Assembly: GCA_025998875.1 (NCBI GenBank)
Contig: AP024675.1
Location: forward strand, 1,647,549-1,711,548
Reading direction: 5' to 3'
From: Bacteroidota bacterium
GTDB lineage: Bacteria > Bacteroidota > Rhodothermia > JANXDC01
Length of the DNA stretch: 64,000 nt
Shown here: one piece after another, positions 10,515 to 18,121 of the stretch
Layout: every line of letters begins with the position of its first letter
How positions within the stretch are numbered: the first letter of the stretch is position 1
Notes under the pieces: model-generated
The model's input: only the letters and a program-made list of their open reading frames with translations
Database searches by the model: none
Told to the model about the DNA's origin: nothing
Program-made: the position numbers and the translations under genes

Positions 10515-11069
10515 TCAGTTCCGACTCCTCCGGGCCCCCCAGGCCCGGCGGGTATAATCAAGAAGCGCCATAAGGAGCGCAAAAGCGCTCAGCGGCAGGA
10601 GCACGTCGGTGAGGCGTAAACGTCCAAGCCAGGGCTCGGTTTCCGCGGTGGCCGTGATGAGCGCGAGCGCAACGAGCGCGGCGGCGATTTTGCCGGGAAG
10701 GGCGGAAGCCGGCAGGTGACCCAGCCAACGCTTGACCCCCAGGGCGCCGAGCAAGATGAGCCCGTCGCGGCCCAGCACAAGCACGGCAAACCAGAGCGGA
10801 AGCCGCCCCTGAAGGGTAAGGATCAGGGTGACCACCCCGATGCAGATCTTGTCCGCAAGGGGGTCGAGCACTTTGCCCCATTCGGTCACCTCGTTGCGGC
10901 GACGGGCCAGATGGCCGTCGAAGGCGTCCGTTACGATGGCGGCGAGCATGAGCGTGAGGACGCCCACCGGCTCTGCTTCGTTCCAGAGGGCGATGCCGAG
11001 GGGAAGGGCCAGTATGAGTCGGAACAGACTCAGCACATTCGACGGAGTCCAGAACCGACCCAGGGACAT
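10515..11069 (-). CDS. pgsA: CDP-alcohol phosphatidyltransferase, probably phosphatidylglycerophosphate synthase
   Basis: A 184-residue membrane enzyme with the full CDP-alcohol phosphotransferase motif at residues 48-73 (D48, D51-G52, A55-R56, G65, D69, D73). Several hydrophobic helices surround it. The N-terminus WTPSNVLSLFRLILALPLG is the usual PgsA opening. The likely reaction is CDP-diacylglycerol plus glycerol-3-phosphate to phosphatidylglycerophosphate. Another alcohol acceptor is possible because acceptors are not resolved by the motif. The start was chosen at MSLGRFWTPSN, one base after the purF stop. Confidence 0.8.
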   Translation of the reverse strand: MSLGRFWTPSNVLSLFRLILALPLGIALWNEAEPVGVLTLMLAAIVTDAFDGHLARRRNEVTEWGKVLDPLADKICIGVVTLILTLQGRLPLWFAVLVLGRDGLILLGALGVKRWLGHLPASALPGKIAAALVALALITATAETEPWLGRLRLTDVLLPLSAFALLMALLDYTRRAWGARRSRN

Positions 11070-11070
11070 C

Positions 11071-12555
11071 TTAGTCGTTTTCCTCCTTGAGCACGCCCAG
11101 CTCGACGGGGACGGGATAGCGCTCCGTAAAGCAGGCATTGCAGAACCCATCCGGGCCGTTTGTGGCCGACCGCACTGCACGCATCAATCCCTCCACGGAA
11201 AGGTACCCCAGGCTGTCGACGCCAAGAAAATCCCGGATGCGCTCGATATCCCGCTCGAATCGATTGGCAACCAGTTCCTCCAGGCTCGGAAAATCCATGC
11301 CGTAAAAGCAGGGGGCGATAATGGGCGGTGAGCTCACGCGGAAATGCACCTCTCGTGCCCCGGCCTCCCGGATCATCTGCACCAGATAGCGCGATGTGGT
11401 GCCCCGGACGATGGAGTCATCCACGAGCACCACGATCCGATCCCTGAGCAGGCTGCGAACCGGGTTGAACTTGAGCTTGACCTTGAGCTCCCGAGCCCCC
11501 TGGCCGGGCTGAATGAAGGTGCGGCCCACGTAGTGGTTGCGGATCAGCCCGATGTCCAGTTTGCAGGGATAGCCCAGCTTGTTGCACTCGGAGGCATATC
11601 CGATGGTGGCCGTGTTGGAAGAGTCCGGCACGCTGATGACCAACGGCGGGCGCTCTCCGGGCGGCACGCGGGGCACTGGATGTTCATGGGCCAGCGCCTT
11701 GCCCAGTCGGCGGCGAACCTTATCGACCTGTTCACCAAAGATCCAGCTGTCGGGGCGGGCGAAGTAGATGAATTCAAAGATGCACTGGGCTATGGGCAGA
11801 TCGGGGCTCTGGCGCAGGGAGTAGCGCTGAAAACGGCCCGTACGGCAGGCCTCTCGATCGATGAGGAGCACTTCGCCCGGTTCGATGTCCCGGATGAAAT
11901 GGGCCCCGATGAGGTCGAAGGCGCACGTCTCGCTGGCCACACAATAGCCTTCCCCGATCCGTCCCAGGGCCAGGGGGCGGAATCCATGGGGGTCGCGGAT
12001 GGCCAGCAGGGCCTCATCGGTCAGGATGAGCAGGGCATAGGCACCCTGGATCTGGTGCAGGGCATCGAGCACCTGTCCAAGCACCGTTGGTTGCGGGCTG
12101 CGGGCGATCAGGTGCAGGATGAGCTCCGAATCCGAGGTGCTCATAAACAGGACCCCTTCCTGGCTCAGCCGCTGTCGGAGCTGGCGGGCGTTGGAGAGGT
12201 TGCCGTTATGCGCCAGAGCCAGGTTGCCGTTTCGATAGTGGACGGCGAAGGGCTGCACGTTGGCCGGGTTGCCGGAGGCCCCGGTCGTGGAGTAGCGGTT
12301 GTGCCCGATGGCCGAATCCCCATGCAGGTAGGTGTCGAAAAGCTCGGGGCTGGCGAATACGTCGGTTACAAGACCCAGGCCTTTATGCTGTAGCAGGACC
12401 TTGCGCCCCCGGCGCTCGTCGTACGTGAGGGTAACGATACCGGCCGATTCCTGGCCTCGATGCTGCAGGGCGTGAAGTCCGTAATAGGTCAGACGGGCCG
12501 CGTCAGGATGATTGAAAACACCGAATATGCCGCAGTATTCATGCGGTCTGTCCAT
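11071..12555 (-). CDS. purF: Amidophosphoribosyltransferase
   Basis: A 494-residue enzyme for the first committed step of purine synthesis (PRPP plus glutamine to phosphoribosylamine). The sequence starts MDRPHEYCGIFGVF, so Cys8 would become the N-terminal glutaminase nucleophile after removal of a 7-residue propeptide. Glutaminase motifs are ALQHRGQESAGI and HNRYSTTG; the PRPP loop is VLVDDSIVRGTTSR in the C-terminal half. The start was placed at this Met rather than 14 codons upstream because of the conserved Cys context. It is the first gene of a five-gene operon and has its own promoter. Confidence 0.96.
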   Translation of the reverse strand: MDRPHEYCGIFGVFNHPDAARLTYYGLHALQHRGQESAGIVTLTYDERRGRKVLLQHKGLGLVTDVFASPELFDTYLHGDSAIGHNRYSTTGASGNPANVQPFAVHYRNGNLALAHNGNLSNARQLRQRLSQEGVLFMSTSDSELILHLIARSPQPTVLGQVLDALHQIQGAYALLILTDEALLAIRDPHGFRPLALGRIGEGYCVASETCAFDLIGAHFIRDIEPGEVLLIDREACRTGRFQRYSLRQSPDLPIAQCIFEFIYFARPDSWIFGEQVDKVRRRLGKALAHEHPVPRVPPGERPPLVISVPDSSNTATIGYASECNKLGYPCKLDIGLIRNHYVGRTFIQPGQGARELKVKLKFNPVRSLLRDRIVVLVDDSIVRGTTSRYLVQMIREAGAREVHFRVSSPPIIAPCFYGMDFPSLEELVANRFERDIERIRDFLGVDSLGYLSVEGLMRAVRSATNGPDGFCNACFTERYPVPVELGVLKEEND

Positions 12556-12586
12556 GGGGTTGGCTTTCGATGGAAGCAAGTCGCCA

Positions 12587-12617
12587 TAAAGATACACCCC
12601 TTTCCCCTGCCATCCAA
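12587..12617 (-). promoter_or_regulatory. Candidate purF operon promoter
   Basis: On the minus strand: TTG (12617-12615), a 20-base spacer, TATCTTTA (12594-12587). This matches TTG-N20-TAnnTTTG with one mismatch, 32 bases before the purF ATG. Confidence 0.5.
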
Positions 12618-12631
12618 GCCCTCTAGCGGGG

Positions 12632-13738
12632 TCAGAAGCGCTGCTCTTTCCAGTACACCCGGGGGAAAAGAAGCAGGCTTACGGGTATCCAGAGCAGAAA
12701 AGGCAGCATGAAGAGCTCCAGAAGGAGAGAATACCGCATAAGGCCCCGTAGCTTGAGCCGATACCGGAAATGCCACAGGAGTTGAAAATCGGCTCCGAGC
12801 TTCATGCCCCAGGCCAGGGCGGTGGTTCCGGGACTCCACAGCCATCCCAGCAGGAGCCCCAGATGCAGCAGCCACCCCAGGGTGAGGCTCAGTATCAGGA
12901 GCCTGCGCTCCGAAGGCGGGGCCTCTATGCCGCCTCTGGCCCAGCGGCGCAGCTGGCGCCACAGATCGCCCAGCGAGCCAACCGGACGGGCGGTAATGAC
13001 CGTATCGGGGTCGGCAAACCAGCTGATCTGCCATCCGTGCTTGCGCACAGCGCGCAGGAGGGCGTAGTCTTCCGTCACGCTAAAGGGGATATGTTCATAG
13101 CCGCCGGTCTCCCAGTAGGCGGAGCGGCGCACGGCCAGGTTGTTGCCGATGGCCGTAAAACGCCATCCCCATCCGGCCATCCCGGCGGTAAAGGGGATGA
13201 GAAAAGCCCAGATGACGCGTTCCAGCCGTCCTACGAAGGTTTCCGGCGCGATGACCGTGATCCCGCAGAGCATGCCCGTGCGCTCCTGGGCACAGCTGAG
13301 CGCCCCGCGGATCCATCCCGGCGGGGGGATGCAATCGGCGTCCGTGAAGAAGAGCCATTCTCCCCGTGCCCGGCGGGCGCCCTGGGCCAGCGCGTTAACC
13401 TTGCCCTTCAGGTTGGGCCAGATTTCCGTAATCCGCAGGTAGTGGATGTGCTCTTCGGCACGGGCCAGTTCCTGGCACAGCTCCGGGGTCCGGTCCGTGG
13501 ATCGGTCGTCGATGAGCCAGATCTCCAGTCGGTCCTTCGGATAATCGAGCCGGCGCAGGGCCTCGAGCAGGGGGCCAATGCGTCGTTCCTCGTTGCGCGC
13601 CGCGATGAGCACGGAGACCGAGGGTAGATCGGTCCGCTGCAAAGGGCCCGATCGAGGAAGGCGATGGAGCCCCAGAGCGATCATCACGAGCGCGGAAAAA
13701 TACAAAGAGGCCAGTCCGATCAGGATCCCATCCAGCAT
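12632..13738 (-). CDS. Membrane-anchored family 2 glycosyltransferase
   Basis: A 368-residue processive-type GT2 enzyme. An N-terminal membrane helix (LIGLASLYFSALVMIALGL) is followed by a GT-A domain with VSVLIAARNEERRI, LIDDRSTDRT and the metal-binding FFTDADC. Later come the acceptor-side TEDYAL and the QLRRWARGG (Q/RxxRW-like) motif. Two or three C-terminal membrane segments follow. It probably transfers sugars from a nucleotide donor to a membrane-lipid or polymer acceptor; the substrate is unknown. It lies alone between purF and the divergent ribosomal operon. Confidence 0.85.
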   Translation of the reverse strand: MLDGILIGLASLYFSALVMIALGLHRLPRSGPLQRTDLPSVSVLIAARNEERRIGPLLEALRRLDYPKDRLEIWLIDDRSTDRTPELCQELARAEEHIHYLRITEIWPNLKGKVNALAQGARRARGEWLFFTDADCIPPPGWIRGALSCAQERTGMLCGITVIAPETFVGRLERVIWAFLIPFTAGMAGWGWRFTAIGNNLAVRRSAYWETGGYEHIPFSVTEDYALLRAVRKHGWQISWFADPDTVITARPVGSLGDLWRQLRRWARGGIEAPPSERRLLILSLTLGWLLHLGLLLGWLWSPGTTALAWGMKLGADFQLLWHFRYRLKLRGLMRYSLLLELFMLPFLLWIPVSLLLFPRVYWKEQRF

Positions 13739-13813
13739 AGGGCGTCTATGCTCCGTTCGGGTCCGTAGATCAACATAACGCGGGGGGTGAGTGTAACACA
13801 AAGAAACCTCTGG

Positions 13814-13844
13814 TTGTGCTTCCGAGGACGGGAGCGTATCTTTG
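13814..13844 (+). promoter_or_regulatory. Candidate promoter of the rpsF operon
   Basis: TTG at 13814-13816, a 20-base spacer and a perfect TATCTTTG at 13837-13844. It lies about 95 bases before the rpsF ATG, leaving an 80-90 base leader. Confidence 0.65.
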
Positions 13845-13862
13845 CGACCGCTTGTGCGCCCT

Positions 13863-13894
13863 GCCCTGCTCTTTTCCCGGTAGGGGAAGAGGGC
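13863..13894 (+). promoter_or_regulatory. Structured rpsF leader hairpin, candidate S6:S18 autoregulatory element
   Basis: An imperfect hairpin pairs gcc (13863-13865) with ggc (13892-13894) and ctcttttcc (13869-13877) with ggggaagag (13883-13891). It has a 3-base bulge (ctg) and a cggta loop. S6:S18 complexes are known to bind a leader hairpin with a bulge upstream of rpsF in many bacteria. Position fits; the exact consensus could not be checked here. Confidence 0.35.
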
Positions 13895-13937
13895 TGTTTG
13901 GGGGTATAACCCAGAACAACCAGAGGGAGACATAGGG

Positions 13938-14303
13938 ATGGACGAACGCGTGCATACCTACGAGGTCATGTTCATTGTCAATCCCCTGCTGGAGGAAAAA
14001 GCCCTGCGGGAGGAGATGGACCGGATCAAAACCTTTCTCCAGGAGAACGGTGCCGAAATCGAAGAGTGGGAAGAGTGGGGGGTTCGGAGGCTGGCCTATC
14101 CGATCGAGAAGAAGCGCAGCGGATTTTATGTGAACTTTTTCTTCAAAGCCCCCGCCTCGCTGGCTCCCATGCTGGAGAGGCAGTTTCTCCTGACCGAGAA
14201 CATCATGCGTTTTCTGATCATCAAGCTGGACGCCAAAGCCCTGCGGCACCGGGAGAAGATCAAGGCCCAGAAGCAGGCGGAGGCCGGCGGAACGGCCATC
14301 TGA
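13938..14303 (+). CDS. rpsF: 30S ribosomal protein S6
   Basis: A 121-residue protein with the S6 signature THTYEVMFIVNP-like opening (here HTYEVMFIVNPLL) and GVRRLAYPIEKKRSGFYVNF. S6 binds 16S rRNA together with S18 in the small-subunit platform. It is first in the classical order rpsF-ssb-rpsR-rplI. A purine-rich SD (agagggaga) precedes the ATG. Confidence 0.98.
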   Translation: MDERVHTYEVMFIVNPLLEEKALREEMDRIKTFLQENGAEIEEWEEWGVRRLAYPIEKKRSGFYVNFFFKAPASLAPMLERQFLLTENIMRFLIIKLDAKALRHREKIKAQKQAEAGGTAI

Positions 14304-14329
14304 GGCAAGCAAAGGAGGAGGCGCGGGTT

Positions 14330-14809
14330 ATGGCCGAGCTGAAGATGCCCGAGATCAACACGGTTTTGATCGCCGGGAACCTGACCCGGGATCCTGTTTA
14401 CCGGACGACGAGCAACGGCACGCCTGTGGTAAATTTCTACATCGCCTCCAATCGTCGCTATCGCGATGGGCAGGGTCAGTGGCAGGAGGATGTCTGCTAC
14501 GTCGGTGTAGTGGCCTGGAATCGCCTGGCCGAGGACTGCCGCAACAACCTGCGCAAGGGCAGCGCTGTGCTCGTGGACGGAGAATTGCAGAGCCGTACCC
14601 TGCGTCTGGAGGACGGCTCCCTGCGCACGATCGTGGAGATCAAGGCGCATCGGATCCAGTTTCTCAATAAGGTGCGATCGGCAAACGGTCGATCCACTTC
14701 CCCGGCGCCTAACGTGGATGAGATGCGCGAGGAGAGTTCCTTCGAAGAACGCCTTGAGGACGAATTCCCCCCGCTGCGGGCTGACGGGGAAGAAGGGGTA
14801 AACGTATAA
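14330..14809 (+). CDS. ssb: Single-stranded DNA-binding protein
   Basis: A 159-residue SSB with an OB fold in residues 1-115: NTVLIAGNLTRDPVYR, VVNFYIASNRRY, VGVVAWNRLAEDC and a GELQSRTL strand. It coats ssDNA and recruits repair and replication factors. The start is MAELKMPEIN, behind a strong aaaggaggag SD; a longer frame overlapping rpsF is not needed. The C-terminus is acidic but ends GEEGVNV instead of the usual D-D-x-PF tip; a DEFPPL stretch occurs about 17 residues earlier. Confidence 0.95.
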   Translation: MAELKMPEINTVLIAGNLTRDPVYRTTSNGTPVVNFYIASNRRYRDGQGQWQEDVCYVGVVAWNRLAEDCRNNLRKGSAVLVDGELQSRTLRLEDGSLRTIVEIKAHRIQFLNKVRSANGRSTSPAPNVDEMREESSFEERLEDEFPPLRADGEEGVNV

Positions 14810-14827
14810 GAAGAAGGCGAAACCGCG

Positions 14828-15061
14828 ATGGCTAGTCGGAAACCAAAGCGCATTCGTACATGCAAGTTCTGTGAGATGAACCTGGAGTACATCGATTATC
14901 GGGATGTGAAGCTGCTCCAGCGTTTCATCAATGAGCAGGGCAAGATCATTCCGCGTCGGATTACGGGCACCTGCGCGCTGCATCAGCGCAAGCTGGCTTG
15001 CGCTATCAAGCGCGCCCGGCATATGGCCCTTTTGCCCTTCGTAGCCGAAGTGCTCAAGTAA
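14828..15061 (+). CDS. rpsR: 30S ribosomal protein S18
   Basis: A 77-residue S18 with [19 protein letters not shown] and [15 protein letters not shown]. It partners S6 on the ribosomal platform. C12-x2-C15, C49 and C58 are present, suggesting the zinc-binding form of S18. It is placed between ssb and rplI, as usual. Confidence 0.98.
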   Translation: MASRKPKRIRTCKFCEMNLEYIDYRDVKLLQRFINEQGKIIPRRITGTCALHQRKLACAIKRARHMALLPFVAEVLK

Positions 15062-15074
15062 GGAAGCTCGGGCT

Positions 15075-15542
15075 ATGGGATTGATGCGAGTTATCCTGAC
15101 GCAGGACGTCGAAAAGCTGGGTAAGGCCGGAGATGTGGTTCGGGTCCGGGGTGGGTATGGACGCAACTACCTCATTCCGCGGGGGCTGGCCCTCGTGGCC
15201 ACGCCGGGCAACCTGAAGCGCGCCGAGGAGATTCGCCGGCGTCAGCTCCAGCGCGAGGCCCGCAACCGGCAGGAGGCTATGGAGCTGGCCGCCCGCCTGG
15301 CCGACGTGGTTGTCACCATCCCGGCTAGGGTTGGCGAAGAGAACCGCATTTTTGGCACGGTCACCAATCAGCAGCTCGCCGAGGCGCTGGCCGAAAAGGG
15401 CTTTCAGATCGATCGGCGCAAGATCGAGCTCCCCGACGAGATTCGCACCCTCGGCCAGTACCAGGCCACCATTCGGCTCTATCAGGACATCACGGCCACC
15501 GTTACGGTCTGGGTGGTGCGCGCCGGAGAAGAAGAGGGCTGA
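15075..15542 (+). CDS. rplI: 50S ribosomal protein L9
   Basis: A 155-residue L9: N-terminal domain MRVILTQDVEKLGKAGDVV with RGGYGRNYLIPRGLA, a long connecting helix rich in Glu, Arg and Gln, and a C-terminal domain (FGTVTNQQLAEALA). It binds 23S rRNA near the L1 stalk. ATG 15075 is used because aggaag lies 8 bases upstream; an in-frame ATG at 15084 would give the more common M-R-V-I start. Confidence 0.97.
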   Translation: MGLMRVILTQDVEKLGKAGDVVRVRGGYGRNYLIPRGLALVATPGNLKRAEEIRRRQLQREARNRQEAMELAARLADVVVTIPARVGEENRIFGTVTNQQLAEALAEKGFQIDRRKIELPDEIRTLGQYQATIRLYQDITATVTVWVVRAGEEEG

Positions 15543-15600
15543 AACCAAACCCGCCGGCCAGGGGTTTACCTGCTGACGTAGCAGGCGGGATGGTCGGGTG

Positions 15601-18087
15601 ATGCGAATTATGCGGCCATATCGGCGGGGGATGCGCGCAAGGGGAGCCGCATCCCTTTTTCTGTTCTTGTGGGTCGGTCTGCTCTCTTCTCCGGCGTGGG
15701 CGCAGCTCTCGGAGGCTCCCCGGCCGGTAGCCTGGAGGCTCACGCTGGAGCCGGCTCGAGCCCGTCCGGGAGAGGCGGTGCAGGCGGTGGTAGTGGCTCG
15801 TATTGCAGAACCCTGGCATCTATACAGCATGCATCTGCCTGCGGGTGGGCCGGTGCCGACGAGTTTTGCTCTGGAAGGCGGGGTGGCCGAGCTGGCCGGG
15901 CCCGTGATAGAGCCCGAGCCGAAGCGCGTCTACGATCCTAACTTCAAAATGGAGGTGGGCTGGCATACCGGAACGGTGACGTTCCGGTTGCCGCTTCGAC
16001 TGCGTCCGGGTCTGGGGCCGGGTCCCCAGCCCATTCGGGTACGGGTGCGCTACATGCTCTGTAGCGATCGGATGTGCCTGCCTCCGAGTACGGAAGTGCT
16101 GGAGGGGAGGATCCTCCTCGAACCCGCCGCGGTGGTCCCCTCTGAGCAGGAAGCGGGCCCCTCCTCGCCTCTTGGCTCTGCACAGCCAGAAGAGCCCCTC
16201 TACGGATCGCTGGCCCGGGTGCGCTGGGAGGCCCGGTTGGAGCCCGAAGCGCTTCGTCCAGGGCAGGAGGCTCGCCTGCTTCTGCAGGGGCGCATCGATC
16301 CGGGGTGGCATCTGTACGCCATAAGCAGTCCCCCGGGGGCGGGCCTGCCTCTGGAGATTACGCTTCCGGCCGCCTATCGGTTGCTGGGGACCTGGGAGGA
16401 GCAGGATCCCGTTGAGGCCTATGATCCGAATTTTCAGACGCAGGTGCGTTTCTTCAAAGATCAGGCCCGTATTGCGGGGCGGATCCAGATCCCCGAAGAT
16501 CTCCAGGAGGGGGAGCAGACCCTCGTAGTGGGGCTGCGGTTTATGGTCTGCAACGAGCAGATGTGCCTGCCGCCGGCGCAGACGAGCCTTTCGGTTTCCT
16601 TCCGGGTTGTGGGGCCTCCTGTGGAGCGAGCCGAGGAGGCCGGGGTGTTTACTGCCGGGGCATCCACGGCTAACCCGCTGGGGGTGGGCTTCTGGGCGTT
16701 TCTCTGGCTGGCCGTGCTGGCCGGCATAGCGGCGCTGCTTACCCCGTGTGTCTTCCCGATGATCCCGCTCACGGTGAGCTTTTTCGCCAAACAGAGCGAG
16801 GGCAATCGTAGGCGGGCGGTGCGCATGGCCCTGGAGTACGGGCTGGCGATCGTGGTCACGTTCACCGGTCTGGGCGTGCTTATGGCCCTTCTGCTGGGTG
16901 CGGCTGGGGCCGCTCGTGTGGCCACAAATCCGTGGGTAAATCTGTTCATCGGGCTGGTTTTTGTGGTTTTCGGGCTGAGCCTGCTGGGGCTCTACGAGTT
17001 CCAGGCGCCGGCTCGTCTGCTCAACGCGGTCAACCGCATCGGATCCACGCGCACGGACTGGGTGGGTATCTGGTTCATGGGGCTGACGCTCACGCTCGTC
17101 TCCTTCAGCTGTACGGTTCCGTTTGTGGGCGCGCTCCTGGCGGCTACGGCCCTCGGGGAGTGGTTCTGGCCCATCGTGGGGATGCTCGCCTTCAGCCTTA
17201 CCTTTGCCGCCCCGTTTGTGCTGTTCGCCCTTTTCCCCCGGATCCTGCAGCGACTTCCCCGAAGCGGGCAGTGGATGAACACGCTCAAGGTGGTGCTGGG
17301 CTTTGTGGAGCTGGCGGCGGCGATCAAGTTTCTCTCCAACGCCGATCTGGTCTGGGGATGGGGGATGATCCCTCGCCCGCTGGCCATTGCGCTCTGGATT
17401 GCGCTCTTCAGCGCCGCGGGACTGTACCTGCTGGGCAAAATCCGCCTGCCGCACGAAGAGCCCCTGGAGCATATCGGACCTGTGCGCTTGCTCTTCGGGG
17501 TGGGCTTTTTCGCCCTGGCGCTCTATCTTATGCCCGGTCTCCTGGGGGCCCCGCTGGGCCGACTGGATGCCTGGTTGCCGCCGCGGCAGGGAACGGACGT
17601 GAGCCTGCTAAGCGCGCTACAGGCGGCCTCGGGAGGGGGACAGCGGGCCGGAGATGCCGGGCTGGATCCCTTTAGCTGGCACCATGAGCTGGATCCGGCT
17701 ATCGCAGAGGCTCGGCGTACGGGCAAGCCCATTCTGATCGATTTTACGGGCTATACCTGTACGAACTGCCGGGATATGGAGGCCAACGTTTTCCCCCGGC
17801 CCCCGGTGGCCGAACGTCTGGGGCGCGATTTCGTGCTTGTGCGCCTGTATACAGACGATATGACGCGGGGTCCGGAGTGGCAGCGCCTGCAGTTTGCCCT
17901 TACCGGCACGGTGGCTCTGCCCACGTATGTCATCATGACCGCGGATCGCCGCGTGCTGGCCGTGCACAGCGGTATGGCTTCCGTAGAAGAATTTGTCGCT
18001 TTCCTGGACCGGGGACTGAGCATGGCCCGCCAGATGGCCTCTGGAAGGGATGAGGGGGCAACAAAACCCGCCGTATGGCGGTTTTAA
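15601..18087 (+). CDS. dsbD: Thiol:disulfide interchange protein DsbD with duplicated N-terminal redox domain
   Basis: An 828-residue protein that moves electrons from cytoplasmic thioredoxin across the inner membrane to periplasmic partners. After a signal peptide (FLFLWVGLLSSPAWAQ) come two tandem DsbD-alpha-like domains. Each has a WHLY...YDPNF motif pair and a CxxxxC pair (C154 CSDRMCLPP; C317 CNEQMCLPP). Then follow eight membrane helices of the CcdA type with redox Cys383 (LLTPCVFPMIPLT) and Cys504 (SFSCTVPFVG). A C-terminal thioredoxin domain has C720-TN-C723. E. coli DsbD has only one N-terminal domain. A GTG three bases upstream is an alternative start. The 58-base gap to rplI allows read-through from the ribosomal operon. 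Confidence 0.93.
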   Translation: MRIMRPYRRGMRARGAASLFLFLWVGLLSSPAWAQLSEAPRPVAWRLTLEPARARPGEAVQAVVVARIAEPWHLYSMHLPAGGPVPTSFALEGGVAELAGPVIEPEPKRVYDPNFKMEVGWHTGTVTFRLPLRLRPGLGPGPQPIRVRVRYMLCSDRMCLPPSTEVLEGRILLEPAAVVPSEQEAGPSSPLGSAQPEEPLYGSLARVRWEARLEPEALRPGQEARLLLQGRIDPGWHLYAISSPPGAGLPLEITLPAAYRLLGTWEEQDPVEAYDPNFQTQVRFFKDQARIAGRIQIPEDLQEGEQTLVVGLRFMVCNEQMCLPPAQTSLSVSFRVVGPPVERAEEAGVFTAGASTANPLGVGFWAFLWLAVLAGIAALLTPCVFPMIPLTVSFFAKQSEGNRRRAVRMALEYGLAIVVTFTGLGVLMALLLGAAGAARVATNPWVNLFIGLVFVVFGLSLLGLYEFQAPARLLNAVNRIGSTRTDWVGIWFMGLTLTLVSFSCTVPFVGALLAATALGEWFWPIVGMLAFSLTFAAPFVLFALFPRILQRLPRSGQWMNTLKVVLGFVELAAAIKFLSNADLVWGWGMIPRPLAIALWIALFSAAGLYLLGKIRLPHEEPLEHIGPVRLLFGVGFFALALYLMPGLLGAPLGRLDAWLPPRQGTDVSLLSALQAASGGGQRAGDAGLDPFSWHHELDPAIAEARRTGKPILIDFTGYTCTNCRDMEANVFPRPPVAERLGRDFVLVRLYTDDMTRGPEWQRLQFALTGTVALPTYVIMTADRRVLAVHSGMASVEEFVAFLDRGLSMARQMASGRDEGATKPAVWRF
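18063..18085 (+). terminator. Intrinsic terminator overlapping the dsbD stop codon
   Basis: The stem aaaac-ccgcc (18063-18072) / ggcgg-tttt (18077-18085) has a GTAT loop and one bulged C. Its 3' arm encodes the last dsbD codons and leads into a T-run. It separates dsbD from korA, whose ATG lies 35 bases after the dsbD stop. Confidence 0.6.
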
Positions 18088-18121
18088 AGTAACGGCTCAA
18101 CAGGCACACGGACAGAACACT

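Noticed and set aside
15545-15590. cctgct-gacgt-agcagg hairpin between rplI and dsbD as terminator
   Set aside because: A stem is possible, but no T-run follows, and dsbD starts within 12 bases; termination is not supported.
15820-17472. A 550-codon open frame opposite dsbD
   Set aside because: Charged low-complexity translation (His, Arg, Gln, Pro rich), typical of an antisense shadow; dsbD is clearly the gene.
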